The notes: generated from the sequence alone by a model not told the origin. A stretch of DNA of 64,000 bases from Mercurialis annua (GCF_937616625.2 NC_065574.1:25112501-25176500), one strand, 5' to 3'. Numbered from the stretch's first letter, positions 10,105 through 21,538 are shown. Program-made: numbers and translations.

Positions 10105-11967
10105 ATGGTTAGCACAAAAACGGACTTTAAGGACGATTCCAGGCACGCTCGGTCCATACGCCGACAACAACGGAAGGAAGGTGACATAGTAGACGAATCG
10201 GATTCGGATAGATCAGAAACCATGGCCAAGGACAAACAGGTGAACCAATCAAACAAGGTGCCGAATACAACGGATACCGAGGGGAACCTGCCTAAGGACA
10301 AGAACGACGACGCGGCCGATGATATGATAGACTACTCACGTCAGCTTCCTCCCTCTCGCCCTTCTTTATCACAGGCCGATTTCTCGGCCATGAGGGGCGA
10401 GATAGCGCAGGAGAACAAGCAGATGTTCGACGGTGCTATGCATCAGATGTCCGAAGTAATGAGGAACATCATGGCCGATCAAACGTCGGTTCAAAGGCAG
10501 ATCCAAGAGAACTTGGACGGCCTCAACAAGGCAATGGAAAACCTGGGGCGATTATTTTCTGGGCAATCCATCGCCGATCAGGGGTACAGAAAGGCCGAAC
10601 AGAACCAAACACCGAGCTGTTTTGGCCAACCAGGTGGTTCGGCCGAACAACAACCCAACAAGATGGGATATACATATGGTTCCGTTAAGCTCTTGACGAG
10701 GAACGAGGCCGAATTCTCAGGAAGGGCCAATCACCCGGGGGCAAGCTCGTCAAACCCACAAGGCGAAGCTAGACCACAAGGGGGAGCTACTGGAGCCAAC
10801 ACCCAGGAGCCTAACGTGGGCGAACGATCATACTCTGAGGGAGGCGATCCAAATATATACAATCAAGGGCAACTCGTGGACATGCTAGAGAGGCTCGGGG
10901 TGGACCTGCAGCCTATGCCTCGCCCATCGTACATGAAACCATATCCAGACTGGATCGACAAGTTATACCCTTTCCCAAGGGGGTATAAAGTGCCGGAGTT
11001 TAGTCTATTTTCAGGCGAGGAGAAGGGGCAATCTACGGTTGAACATGTCGCCCGGTTCTCGGCCCAATGTGGCGAAGCAGCTGCTCACGATTTCTGGAAG
11101 CTCCGGCTTTTCGCCAGCTCCTTGACGAAAATGGCGTTTACATGGTACTCTAGGTTGTCGCCCAATTCGGTGGACACATGGAAGGACCTCGAAATCCTCT
11201 TCCATGAGGAATTTTACAGGGCACCACCTGATGTCACCCTGGCCGACCTCGCCCGAATCTCGCAGCTACCGAGCGAATCGGCAGAAAAGTATATCGGCCG
11301 ATTTAGAAACCTCAGGACTAGATACTCCACAAAAATGTCCGAGGCTGATTGCGTACCGATGGTGGTAAGAGGGATGAGTTTCGCCATGAGGGATCATTTC
11401 GAGGGCCATAAGTTTCGTGACTTGTTCGAGCTAACGAACAGGGTGACGAGCTACGAAAGACTCCCCCAAGAGAAAGAACAGAGGAGAGGCGCATCTAAGG
11501 GGACCTATTACAAAGACCAGCTTGACGTGGCCGTGGTGTCCGACAGTGAGGATAGCGGTTCCGAAGATGAAGTCAACATGGCCGAATTTTTGGGAACGAA
11601 ACCCCTGGAATGTTCGGCCTTGCGAAAGCCTGGCTTTGTTAAGAAAAATAAGACTGCGATGGTACAAAAGGAGTATTCGTTCGATCTTACCAAAGCGGAC
11701 GATATATTTGATGCCTTGTTAAAGGATGGACAGATCGCCTTAAGCGAAGGTCATACAATTCCACCGTCGGAGGAGCTGGTCGGTAAAGATTATTGCAAGT
11801 ACCACAATTCCTGGAGGCACAGCACGAACAATTGTGTAAATTTCAGAAACGTGATCCAGAAGGCGATTAACGAAGGAAAACTTCTGTTCCCAACGAAGAA
11901 AGAGGCCGACGCTAAATACGTGTCTATTAATACTGTTCGGCCCCACTTTGATAGCTACCTAGAGTAA
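10105..11967 (+). CDS. gag: Gag polyprotein of the Tat element
   Basis: A 620-residue frame encoding the nucleocapsid/capsid precursor that would form the particle in the cytoplasm. The N-terminal 290 residues are hydrophilic and rich in Gln, Asn, Gly and Glu. A Retrotrans_gag domain spans roughly residues 295-460, with FTWYSRLSPNSVDTWKDLEI near 345-365 and YIGRFRNLRTRYS further on. Near residue 563 is CKYHNSWRHSTNNC, a C-x2-H-x5-H-x4-C finger typical of Tat/Athila gags. The frame ends in TAA at 11965-11967. The same frame stays open after this stop right into the protease ORF, so gag and protease look like one ancestral frame split by a single stop. The start at 10105 lies 9 bases after the PBS; a later Met is possible. 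Confidence 0.9.
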   Translation: MVSTKTDFKDDSRHARSIRRQQRKEGDIVDESDSDRSETMAKDKQVNQSNKVPNTTDTEGNLPKDKNDDAADDMIDYSRQLPPSRPSLSQADFSAMRGEIAQENKQMFDGAMHQMSEVMRNIMADQTSVQRQIQENLDGLNKAMENLGRLFSGQSIADQGYRKAEQNQTPSCFGQPGGSAEQQPNKMGYTYGSVKLLTRNEAEFSGRANHPGASSSNPQGEARPQGGATGANTQEPNVGERSYSEGGDPNIYNQGQLVDMLERLGVDLQPMPRPSYMKPYPDWIDKLYPFPRGYKVPEFSLFSGEEKGQSTVEHVARFSAQCGEAAAHDFWKLRLFASSLTKMAFTWYSRLSPNSVDTWKDLEILFHEEFYRAPPDVTLADLARISQLPSESAEKYIGRFRNLRTRYSTKMSEADCVPMVVRGMSFAMRDHFEGHKFRDLFELTNRVTSYERLPQEKEQRRGASKGTYYKDQLDVAVVSDSEDSGSEDEVNMAEFLGTKPLECSALRKPGFVKKNKTAMVQKEYSFDLTKADDIFDALLKDGQIALSEGHTIPPSEELVGKDYCKYHNSWRHSTNNCVNFRNVIQKAINEGKLLFPTKKEADAKYVSINTVRPHFDSYLE

Positions 11968-13407
11968 GGGCAGATACAAAGCAAGTGGAACCCTAGAAGG
12001 CCCAAGCCGAGAGTAGAGACCGATGGTTCAAAATGGCAAGGAGAAAAAGGACGACCTCAACAACAGAAGAGGAAGCGATACAGCTCGCCCACTGCAGATA
12101 TGACTTGTCCCTCATGCAGTACGTGTTTTAAGGTCAAGGGAGGCGAGAACACGAGGAAGCATCCCAAGACCTTTAAACCGAAATCGCCCACAGAGCAGTG
12201 GCAGAGGCATGAGCCACAGCGGAGGCCTACCACTAACGTATTCAAGAGGATATTTCGGCCAACGGAGGATACCCCTCGTATGACGAAAACCCAGAAGAGG
12301 CGAATGCAAAGGCTGCGACAAGAGTCGCGGGCGAATCACGGGGCAGAAGCGGCTCCCAGAGAGCAGCACGGAAATAGGCCAATAGCCGAGAGATTGGGGG
12401 CAAGGAATCAGGCCGATACGGATACCAAATCACCTGATAGGCGAAATGCCAAGGTAAGGAAGGTATGGATGCCGAAGGGCGAGAAACAAGTGGCCGATGT
12501 GTCCGTCACGGCAGTAGTTCACGAGGATGACGAAGATTCCAGCGGCCGATCGTCCTACAAGGACGTACTCGTATCGCACCAGGGTGGCCAGCTTAAAGCA
12601 AGATTGCCCAAAGACCGCGAGGTCATCGTCTCGCACAAGAAGGGAGTGTTGAAAGCTTGGGTCCCGGTGGTGAGGGACGAATACGGAGTAAAGGTGGTCA
12701 CGCTCCCCAACTCATACAGAAGTAAACCGGGGCAGAAGGCGACGTTGGAAGGCGATGTAATCGTGCCGGAAGGAGATAGCGCCGACAGTACCGCGGTAGT
12801 ATCTCTTAGCAAACCTCCAACAAGGATGACTAGGCACATTCGGCCACTGTACATCAAGGCCGATTTGAACGGGGTATCGATTAATAGGGTCCTCATCGAT
12901 AACGGGGCTGACGTCAACATACTACCGGCGAAAATGCTCAAAAAACTGGGCATAACGCGGGATCAGCTATACCCAACCGATGTTTACATGAATGACTTCG
13001 CAGGGGGCGAAACGCCGGCCGAGGGGTACATCACCCTCAGAATCAAGGTAGGGCGAGTGGAAACCGAAGAAGGGTTTTTCGTGGTCAATGCCCGGAGCAA
13101 CAACAACATCTTACTCGGCCAAGATTGGATACACTCCAACATGTGTATACCATCAACCATGCATCAAATGCTCTTCATATGGCGAGATGACGGCGAGGCC
13201 GAAGTTGTGCAGGGTGACCCCAACCCCTTCGGCGAAGACCATAACGTGCTTGAAGCACGTTTATACGATGAAGAGGTGCGCAACATACAATCCCTTAGTT
13301 CGAAAGGAGAGACGAGCGTCCCTCGCTTGCTTGTTAACTCGGATCGGCCGGTATCAGTGACCCTAGGGGGCAAAGGCCGATCCACCATCGTCAAAAATCT
13401 TCAATGA
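11968..13407 (+). CDS. Protease region of the Tat element (longest Met start at 12100)
   Basis: In the same frame as gag and open from just after the gag stop; the first Met is at 12100 and gives 435 residues. The N-terminal half is a basic, low-complexity linker. From about residue 250 it carries a retroviral-type aspartic protease: GVSINRVLIDNGADVNILP with active-site Asp-Asn-Gly in place of the usual Asp-Ser/Thr-Gly, then LGITRDQLYP, and a later NNILLGQDWIHS. It would cut the polyprotein during particle maturation. The stop TGA at 13405 overlaps the next ATG at 13404 (ATGA), which places pol in the -1 frame. This suggests either reinitiation or a -1 shift. Confidence 0.85.
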   Translation, partial: GQIQSKWNPRRPKPRVETDGSKWQGEKGRPQQQKRKRYSSPTADMTCPSCSTCFKVKGGENTRKHPKTFKPKSPTEQWQRHEPQRRPTTNVFKRIFRPTEDTPRMTKTQKRRMQRLRQESRANHGAEAAPREQHGNRPIAERLGARNQADTDTKSPDRRNAKVRKVWMPKGEKQVADVSVTAVVHEDDEDSSGRSSYKDVLVSHQGGQLKARLPKDREVIVSHKKGVLKAWVPVVRDEYGVKVVTLPNSYRSKPGQKATLEGDVIVPEGDSADSTAVVSLSKPPTRMTRHIRPLYIKADLNGVSINRVLIDNGADVNILPAKMLKKLGITRDQLYPTDVYMNDFAGGETPAEGYITLRIKVGRVETEEGFFVVNARSNNNILLGQDWIHSNMCIPSTMHQMLFIWRDDGEAEVVQGDPNPFGEDHNVLEARLYDEEVRNIQSLSSKGETSVPRLLVNSDRPVSVTLGGKGRSTIVKNLQ

Positions 13408-16400
13408 TAGTGCGACATAAAGAATTGAGGGAGAAGATTAGGCAGTTAGCCTCGCTGTATGACATTGCATCGGCCGAATGCATCTACGAAGATCAAGATC
13501 AAGACCCAACAGGATTGTTGCAAGTTGGAGATATACGATTAGCAACCGGGAAGTTGGAAGATGATCCCGCCCAAGTACAAGACGACCTCTTCGAGGTGAA
13601 TCTGGGGACAGATGATTCGCCAAAGCCGATATATATAAACGCAGGAATGGACGAGGGATTCAGAGAACAACTGGTCGCTCTGCTCATGGAGTTCCGCGAC
13701 TGTTTTGCCTGGTCGTATGATGAAATGCCGGGCCTTGACCCTGATATCGCCGAGCATAAGCTTCCATTAAAAAGTGGGTTTCGGCCATTTCGGCAACCTC
13801 CCCGGCGAATGTCAAGGGAAGTAGATACTCTCATCCAGGATGAAATTAAGCGGCTGGAAGATGCCAAGTTTATTCGGGAAGCCCAGTACACCGAATGTCT
13901 CTCCAACATCGTACCGGTGATGAAGAAAAACGGAAAGCTCAGAGTATGTGTAGATTTTCGGAACCTCAACCTGGCCACACCCAAGGACGAATATCATATG
14001 CCGGTAGCCGACATGTTAATAGACAGGGCAGCAGGACACACGATACTCAGTTTCCTCGACGCACACTCTGGGTATAACCAGGTTCCAATCAGCAAAGAGG
14101 ACATCTCCAAAACAGCCTTTCGATGCCCAGGGCCGATCGGAGCGTACGAATGGGTCGTAATGCCTTTCGGCTTAAAAAACGCGGGGGCAACATATCAGAG
14201 GGCGATGAACAAGATGTTCAGAGGCCTCGACTGTCTTGAAGTTTACATTGACGACGTCGTGATCAAATCAAATACCAGTGAAGTCCATTTGGTCGACCTT
14301 CGGAAAGGTTTTGAACGAATCCGATGTAATGGGTTGAAGATGAACCCTCTGAAATGCGCGTTCGGTGTTTCGGCTGGAAACTTCTTAGGTTTTTTGGTTC
14401 ACCAGCGGGGAGTAGAGATAGATAAGAACAAAGCCAAGGCGATCATCAATGCTGAACCACCAAAAACCAAGAAGCAGCTCCAGAGGCTCATCGGTCAAAT
14501 TAATTTCCTTAGGCGATTCATAGCGAACACAGCAGGCCGACTTCGCAGCTGGAGTGTTTTGCTACGAGGAAAAGAGATCGATGAGTGGATATGGACGGCC
14601 GAGCAACAGAGGGTGTTTGATGATCTAAAGGGTTACTTGGCGAGACCTCCGGTTATGACCCCCCCAAAGCCGAACAAACCATTATTGCTGTATCTATCGG
14701 CTGCACACGAATCCCTAGGTTGTATGCTTGCCCAAGAGGACGATGGGGTCGAAAGGGCAGTCTACTATTTAAGCCGAGGACTGACGGACACAGAAATTCG
14801 CTACACCGACATAGAAAAAATGTGTCTATGCCTATACTTCACGTGCTGCAAGCTGCGATACTACATGTTGCCAGTCGTAGTGTACGTGTTATCCCAGACC
14901 GACATCATTAAGTATATTTTATCAAAACCATACTTAAGGAATCGGATTGGAAAATGGGCGGTTGCGATGTCCGAATTCACATTAGTGTATGTTCCCCAAA
15001 GAGCAGTGAAAGGACAAGTGTTGGCAGATTTCTTGGCCGACCACCCTGGAGTTACCCTCAGGGAAGAAACGGTCACGTTTTGCGACATCGCCATTTGGGA
15101 GATGTGGTTCGACGGGTCCAGGACAAGCCAGGGGGCAGGCGCCGGAGTTCACATCATCACACCCTTGGGGGCATCCTACCGGTTGTCATTCAGACTCCGG
15201 TTCGAATGCACTAACAATCAAGCAGAATATGAGGCCCTGATATTCGGTTTCGAGATTTAAGCCGAGCTGGGGGCAAAGGTGATCAGCGTCAAAGGAGATT
15301 CTTTACTAGTCATCAAGCAAGTGACAGGAGAATTCAAATGCGAGTCCGAGCTATTGGTGAGATATTGCAACAAGGCGAAACACTTGCTCGAAGGCTTTCA
15401 GGATACGAGGATAGAATACACAGAGAGGGCCGATAACAGCGTTGCAAACGACCTAGCTCAGCACGGTAGCGGTTACAAGGTAAACCATCAGTTCGACGCT
15501 ATAGAGAGGGAAACGCCGAATCTCCATACCGGGGGCATCACGATCGACGAAAGACAATTCTCGGTTTACCAGCTGGACTTCACCCAAGATTGGAGGGTCG
15601 AGCTCCTGAAATGGTTTGAAGAGCCAGATCCCACGGATAGGAGGTTAAGAACGTTGGCCCTGAATTACGTTGTGTTAGCCGGCGAACTATATAAGAAGGG
15701 CTTTGAAGGGCTACTCTTCAGGTGCATCGGTCCAAAAGAAGCTATGCTTGCAATGGCCGACGTACACGAAGGAATAGCAGGCGCTCACCAGGCGGGTCCC
15801 ATAATGAGGTGGTTGATCCATAAATATGGTTTTTACTGGCCTAAAATGGAACAAGACTGCGTAAGATATGCCAAAGGTTGTGAAGCCTGTCAAAAATTCG
15901 GCCCGATACAGCACATCCCGGTCGAAGATCTGCACTCCATTATCAAGCCATGGCCATTCAGAGGATGGGCAGTCGACCTAATAGGAAAGATATACCCTGG
16001 CTCGTCAGACGGTCATGCTTTTGTGATTATCGCCACTTGCTATTTTACCAAATGGGTCGAAGCTAAACCTTTGAAGTCGCCAACACAGGAAGCGGTGATC
16101 AAGTTCTTCAAAGAATACATCGTCCACCGACACGGGTTACCCGAGTCTATAACCACAGATCAAGGGACGATGTTCACAGGAGGCGACATAAGTTGGTGGG
16201 CCTCCCAAATGAAGATAAAAATGTTACATTTAACACCGTACTACGCCCAAGCCAACGGACAAGCCGAAGCCACGAACAAAGCTATCAAGCTCATAGTTCA
16301 AAAGATGATTGAAGAAAACCCAAGACAATGGCATGTATTTTTATCAGAAGCCGTGTGGGCGAATAGAACCAGTCAGAAGTCGACTACTGGGACTTCGCCT

Positions 16401-16874
16401 TTCAGACTGGTATATGGCTATGATGCGATGTTGCCAATGGAGCTGACTGTCACGTCTACTCGCCGCAGATGCCAGAGTGAATTGTCGGTAGACGATTACT
16501 TCGACAAGATGGTGATAGATTCTCTTGACCTTGACGAAGAACGTTTGACGGCGTTAGATCACCTTGAAGCCCAGAAAAGAAGGGTCGAGAGGGCTTACAA
16601 CAAACGAGTAAAACGAAAGACATTTTCGGTGGGCGACATAGTGTGGAAGGCGGTCTTGCCTATCGGCCATAAAGATACTCGACTGGGCAAGTGGAGCCCC
16701 AACTGGGAAGGCCCTTTCATTGTGGTCAACAAGTTAACAGGCGGCGCTTACTTGTTGGCGAACATCGATGGAGAAGAACACGAAAGGGCGATCAACGGTC
16801 AGTTCCTGAAAAAATACGTCCCTAGTTGTTGGGAGGGCGTAGACCGTCGGTTATTTGGAGCCAACGAAGAATAG
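13404..16874 (+). pseudogene. pol: Pol (RT, RNase H, second RNase H, integrase) with an in-frame TAA
   Basis: A single frame of about 1,156 codons interrupted by TAA at 15258-15260. Reverse transcriptase lies around residues 110-390, with SFLDAHSGYNQ near 217 and the catalytic YIDDVV near 281. RNase H 1 covers about 425-530 (LLLYLSAAHESLG, RYTDIEKMCL). The second RNase H starts at MWFDGS near 566 and is cut by the stop after FGFEI. Beyond it the frame resumes with the rest of RNase H 2 and integrase: a zinc-binding H-H-C-C segment ending CEACQ, the DDE core with AVDLIG, TTDQGTMFTGG and GQAEATNK, then a C-terminal WSPNWEGPFIVV module. RNase H followed by a second RNase H is diagnostic of the Tat lineage. 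The stop would prevent integrase synthesis unless it is read through. Confidence 0.9.
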
Positions 16875-17283
16875 TTTTTGCTTATAAACTGCCGCCGAGC
16901 ATCCTGGAGAGTTAAAATTCACGGAGTGCTCGGCGACATTATGAAAACGCCGATCATTTGGTAGTACCGTAAATGCTTCGGCGGTTCTCATTAGTTGAGT
17001 TTTTTCAACGGGTTCACCGTTTTTCTCAACATTTTGTAATTGTTTTTATAATGTTTTATATATATAATATGATATCGGACCAAACACAGGCCGATAGTAT
17101 GAAGAGTAACAATCAAGCATTAACAGACATTTGCTATATGATAATAAAACTTTCGGCTTTCTGGCCGAATATAATTATCCAAACCAAACAGATACGGCCC
17201 CAGGCCGATCAAAAAGTAGTGCGATTCAAAGTGTTACAAAATTAGAAAAGAAAACAGTAACATTGTTCTGGACTTGAAAAAAA
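16875..17283. other. Region between convergent pol and antisense gene
   Basis: About 400 bp with lower GC content than the genes on either side. It holds the 3' ends of both transcription units. A 90-codon open frame here has no family features and is not called. Confidence 0.6.
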
Positions 17284-20200
17284 TTAAAAATGGCTAAAAA
17301 TATCGCCAAGCTCACTACGGACTGTACTGAAAGACTTTCGGGCTTCATCCACCTTCGGCTTCATCTTGGCGAGGCTTTGTTTCAGCTCGTTCCGGCTCTT
17401 CTTCACACCGACCCCTTCGAGCAAGCTTTTGTCCATGGCAGCTTCCAGTTCGCCTATGCTCTTCTCTTCAGTCTCCAGCTCGAGCTTCAAGGCTGAAATT
17501 TTGTCACGCAGCTCCTTGGCATGGTCCCGGCGAGTAGTCAAGGTCGAAACGGCTGATTTTACGGAAGCCTTGAGCGTTTCCAGTTTCTCCCTTGCTTCGG
17601 CCTCCTGAAGGGTCAGTTGGTCATGATCTGTCTGGATCTGCGTCGCCTCATCATAAATCTTTTGGAATGCGGGTAGCGACGCAGACAGCTTGACCATGGC
17701 ACTACGAGCCTTCTCGTTTAAAATCTCTAGAGGAGCATCGGCCAGAGCAGTCGCGGCTTTTTTGAGACGATCAAAGTCTTCAAGTGACTTGAAGATCGCC
17801 ACACCTTGGGACTTCAAAGAGCCAACGACGTCCAGGTGTTCGCCCCATCCTTCAGAAGGCCCACTAGTCACTTCGGCCTGTACCTCACTCTCCGGTGTAG
17901 GCATCTCTTCTTCCTCACTATCAGAGTTAAGGAAGGCCGCTGCTTTCGCTTCCAGGTCGTCATGCTTCGCCGGGGTATCATCCGGTATCTGCCATGTTTT
18001 GCCACAATAAAAGATTAGCTGATAGGGATATTGTTAAGGCGATAATAAGCAAGAATAAGGTACCTTAGTCTTAGCAGCAAGACGAGCCGGGAGGTTCACC
18101 AGGTCTGAACCAAGTGGCGAATGCAGAGTAGGGAGCGGAGAGAAGTTAAGCATTTGTGACACCGTCGGGGCGACTTCAGACGATGTTTTTTGAGAAGAGC
18201 GGTTTTCCGTCAAGGAGATGCCTTCGTCGCAAGTGTGATCGTCCCCTGTTTGGGTATCACCCCTTGAAGAGGAATGAGCGCTCCTGGAAGGGCGATTTGT
18301 TTCAGGATCAGAAGGAGCGGGATCAAAAAGGCGAGACCCAGAAAGTTCAGCCCTCATTTTCTTCGGTTTTGGCTCCTTTGGCTCCTTCTTGGACGATTTC
18401 TTGGACGCCGGACGCTTGCGCCGAGATTTCTTTGCTTCTGGCGGATCTTCGCCATCTGTGTCATAAACATCTCCTTTCGCCCACCTCGGCACGCCAACTG
18501 GAGACAGGAAGTTAGTATGAAATAAAGGAAACTTTCAAAGGCGAAATGATATCTTTGTTACCTGGTATTCTACTGTAGCCATTTTTGACCAGTTCACTTA
18601 TCGCCTCGACATCAGATGGACATCTTATGCCAGTATAAGTGACCCCTTCGCTACTTATGATCGGCTTAGACTTTTTTACTCGTTTTTTAGGCAGTTTAAT
18701 TGGATTAGGGGTGGACATGTTACATTTAGGAACTGGTGGACTCTTATATTTGAATTTCGGGCGAATATGGGCTAGGAAGAATTCATAAGAATATGTTTTT
18801 TCGTACTTATCTTTCCAAACTTTTTTCATCTTTTCGTTGAACTTAGTCCTAGCAATTCGCCTATGACGCTGCATCCTAAGGTTCATGCCTGGCCGATCTA
18901 ATGGGTCATATTTAAATTTGTAAAAACGTTCGAACCTAGAAATTTCAAAAAGATGGAATAGGTTACCTTCATATTTTGGACGTTTCGGTGCCTGCAAAAG
19001 AAACAGATCGGCATGAGTTGGGTTTCTTGATAAAGGAGGTAAAGAAAAATTATGAAGAGAGAGGATTTCTTTTGGAGAGAGGTCGAAACACGATTCTACG
19101 ACTGAAGCCCACCAGCTATCAAATTCAGGGGTACACTTGGGTGAGGTGGAAGGGCGAGAAATTTCTGATATGGGGGGAAGATAGGCTCTATTAAGGCGAG
19201 TTATGAATTGCAAATCGGCATAGTTTTCTAATGAAGGTATGTAGGTCCCGTGATTATTGACGGAGATCAATAAAGGACAAGGAATTCCTTGGTTATAGCC
19301 GAACTGCCGAGCCACATAGTTGGGGCAGTATGCCTCTATACTACTGCGGTTGTATTCCAAACCGGCGATTAAATTCCTGCTCTTTAAGGAGCTACCCCAA
19401 TATTGACCTCCAAGTTTCCGTTTAGGGTCGGCCATTGCTTCTTCTGTATCGTCACTATCCCAGCCGAGGTATAACCAAGATAGGGAATACTTCAGAGTCA
19501 GAATTGGGCAAAGAAGCTCTGAGGTACAAACGGAGTTGGTAAACACTTCCAGAACATCCAAAATATGGGGGAGACGGGTACCCGCAGCAACCAGTTGGTA
19601 ACCACACAAATCGGCTTTAATATGAGGGCCGATTTCGAAGAGCTCCGGAAAATAGAGGGCGAGCCATAATTGCAGGACCCATAGTGGACCACTGGGGCAT
19701 TGAAAGATCCGTTTTTTGGCATGAGGAGCGATCTCATTCAGACTTCTGTACAAGTGAGCCAGCATGAATTCGCCCAAATTGCATTTCCGTCCTTCGGCCA
19801 GAGCAGTGGCGAGTGTGAAGCAGTCAGTTGTGACTCTGAATGATGAAGTGCAGAGGACGAACTTCGCCACAAAGAAGGCGAGGAATGCAATGTGTTCTTT
19901 TGTGTCTGGCTTGTAGTGTTCTTCGCCCATAAAAAGTTTGACGAAGGGACCGTAGCTCCGTTGGGCCTTTGTCAGTTTAAAAGCAGGGATTTCGGCATCC
20001 AGGTTGGGCGAGATACGTTCGCCGATTACAGGGATGTTCAAGATTGCAGCCATATCCAGGAGAGTTATGGTCATCATACCAAACTTGAAGCAGAAGCAGT
20101 TGACAGCGGACGACCAGAAGAGGGAAGCCCCCATGATATAATGCTTCGCTATTGGTATGCTCGCCTTGCAGAGGCCGATCATGTCGTATATGCCAACATC

Positions 20201-20518
20201 TTTCCACAGTTGGCCGAAGTGAGGTTTTAATCGGTTTACCCATTCTTGATAACCCTTGTGCTCTGTCGGCCAGTTCCTAAACATTGTGTTCGCCCAAATG
20301 GAAGACTGGTGGGCGAGTGAGAATCGTGGTGGGACTTCTTCGTGAAAAGGAGTAGCAATTTCGCAGAGATGACTGGGCGAAACAAGTATTGGACCGACAC
20401 ATTCTTTGTCGTCGTTGGTTTTTACTATTACCTGAAGATCGATATTTGGAGCAGCAGCGTGGATTTCATTCATCTTGTCGGTCACTTGAGCGGCGATAGC
20501 ATCATTAGGAGCAGCCAT
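17284..20518 (-). CDS. Antisense plant-mobile-domain protein gene inside the Tat element (3 coding exons)
   Basis: Coding exons on the minus strand: 20518-18562, 18497-18064 and 17988-17284. The introns (18498-18561, 64 bp; 17989-18063, 75 bp) have GT-AG ends and keep the frame (phases 1 and 0), giving 1,031 residues. Exon 1 (about 650 residues) resembles the plant mobile domain/aminotransferase-like family: WANTMFRNWP, LWKDVGIYDMIGLC, GASLFWSSAVNCFCFKFG, MTITLLDMAAILNIPVIGE. Exon 2 is Lys/Ser/Pro-rich with a basic KKSRRKRPASKKSSKK stretch that may act as a nuclear signal. Exon 3 is acidic then long alpha-helical (KLETLKASVKSAV, LKLELETEEKSIGELE), probably a coiled coil. Antisense extra ORFs and captured mobile domains are known in Tat-group elements. 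The protein's role in transposition is unknown. Confidence 0.8.
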
Positions 20519-20523
20519 GATAA

Positions 20524-20602
20524 CTGCAGAATGGAGTACCTCAGTTAGACGAATATTTGGAGGGGCGATTCAAATATATGAAGGGCGAGGGTAGTTACTT
20601 AC
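20524..20602 (-). other. Probable 5'-UTR intron of the antisense gene
   Basis: On the minus strand a strong donor, gtaagt, at 20602-20597 and an acceptor, ctgcag, ending at 20524 delimit 79 bp, ending five bases before the ATG at 20518. The size matches the two coding introns (64 and 75 bp). Upstream is a pyrimidine-rich tract (cttctctctct) typical of plant leaders. Confidence 0.55.
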
Positions 20603-20839
20603 CAAGCAGCGGTACGGAGAGCACTCGAGATTTGTCTAGAGAGAGAAGTTTCACAAATGCAGAGAGAGTAAGTAAGTGAGAAAATGAGGTCTTGTTTTTC
20701 TTAAAAGACAAAATTGAAGGGAGCCGAAAGGTCGTAGGGCCAGAACGTGACATCGTGGGGGACAGCTGGTAAATGACGTGGCATGAAGGGGGTGCCGAGG
20801 AGAAGGAAAAGAACAAGCCCAAAAATAGTTGTTTCAGGC

Positions 20840-20852
20840 TTGTTGGGGGCAT
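20840..20852 (+). other. Polypurine tract of the Tat element
   Basis: ttgttgggggcat directly precedes the 3' LTR and is the expected primer site for plus-strand synthesis. Confidence 0.6.
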
Positions 20853-21329
20853 TGTTTACACCGGCCCAGGAAATTACTGGGTAGAACTTCATGTGGGTTT
20901 ATTAGGGATCCAGGCCCAACGAAAAGTCTTTTTATTATTGCTTTTTCTGTTTTATAGGAATTTGTAGCTCATTAGGAGTGATTTTCTATTAGAGTTTTAG
21001 TCTTAGTTGGATTAGGAGTCTTGAGTATGAGGAGCTATAAATAGCTCAGAGATTCATTATTTTTATATCAACAAATCAATCAATCAAAAACCAAGTCCAG
21101 TGCTTTTTATCTCGCAATCTCCGGATTGTTCTAATTTAGGAGTAGTTTTCGGTATTAATCTCGTCTGAGTTCATAACTCCCAGATTATTACTCTTTAGAT
21201 CACGTGGTTAAGTGTTTTTAACCAAATAAGCCCTGCGAATATCTACATAGGTTCGTTAAAGCATCAAACCTCAAACCGATCCCGACTATAAATTCAAAGA
21301 TTCGAGTCCGGAATATTTCCAGACGAACA
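20853..21329 (+). repeat. 3' LTR of the Tat element
   Basis: Begins tgtttacaccggcccag and ends gaaca, followed by the target duplication actat. It is colinear with the 5' LTR and differs from it by about 12 substitutions without gaps. Antisense transcription for the minus-strand gene would have to start here or just inside. Confidence 0.95.
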
Positions 21330-21482
21330 ACTATCAATATCAATATTTTTTCATTACTACCATTTTATTATGATTTTTAAGATAATTATTTACAGAAATT
21401 TAATTTTACTTTATGAAAAATGTAGATTATAGTATTAATTAAAAAGGTATATGTATGTGGATGTTATCATCGTTAAAAGAAG

Positions 21483-21538
21483 ACACACTCACACACACGC
21501 GCGCGCGCGCGCGCGCACACACACACATATATATATAT
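21483..21538. repeat. Compound microsatellite (AC)n(GC)n(AC)n(AT)n
   Basis: About 56 bp of alternating purine-pyrimidine units, with a GC core of some 18 bp flanked by AC runs and then AT. Such sequence can form Z-DNA and cruciforms. Confidence 0.9.

Larger units (their letters stand above)
9598..21329 (+). mobile_element. Complete Ty3/Gypsy Tat-lineage LTR retrotransposon with an antisense gene
   Basis: Two 477-bp LTRs (9598-10074 and 20853-21329) bound an 11.7-kb element with a perfect 5-bp target duplication, actat. I count 12 differences between the LTRs, about 2.5 percent, so insertion is recent (near one million years at commonly used plant rates). A PBS-like segment follows the 5' LTR and a G-rich polypurine tract precedes the 3' LTR. 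The + strand encodes gag, protease, RT, RNase H, a second RNase H and integrase in that order; the extra RNase H marks the Tat group. The - strand carries a three-coding-exon gene near the 3' end. Two in-frame stops in the + strand genes make autonomous activity doubtful. Confidence 0.95.

Noticed and set aside
10105..15260. Many additional frames on both strands inside gag and pol
   Set aside because: Shadows of the real frames; none has domains or splice structure like the antisense gene at 17284-20518.
16973..17245. 90-codon frame after pol as an extra gene of the Tat element
   Set aside because: No recognisable family, AT-rich composition unlike the flanking genes; probably the 3' untranslated region.
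20595..20892. Minus-strand frames upstream of the antisense gene as additional coding exons
   Set aside because: They overlap the probable 5'-UTR intron and polypurine tract region and do not join the main frame through splice sites.
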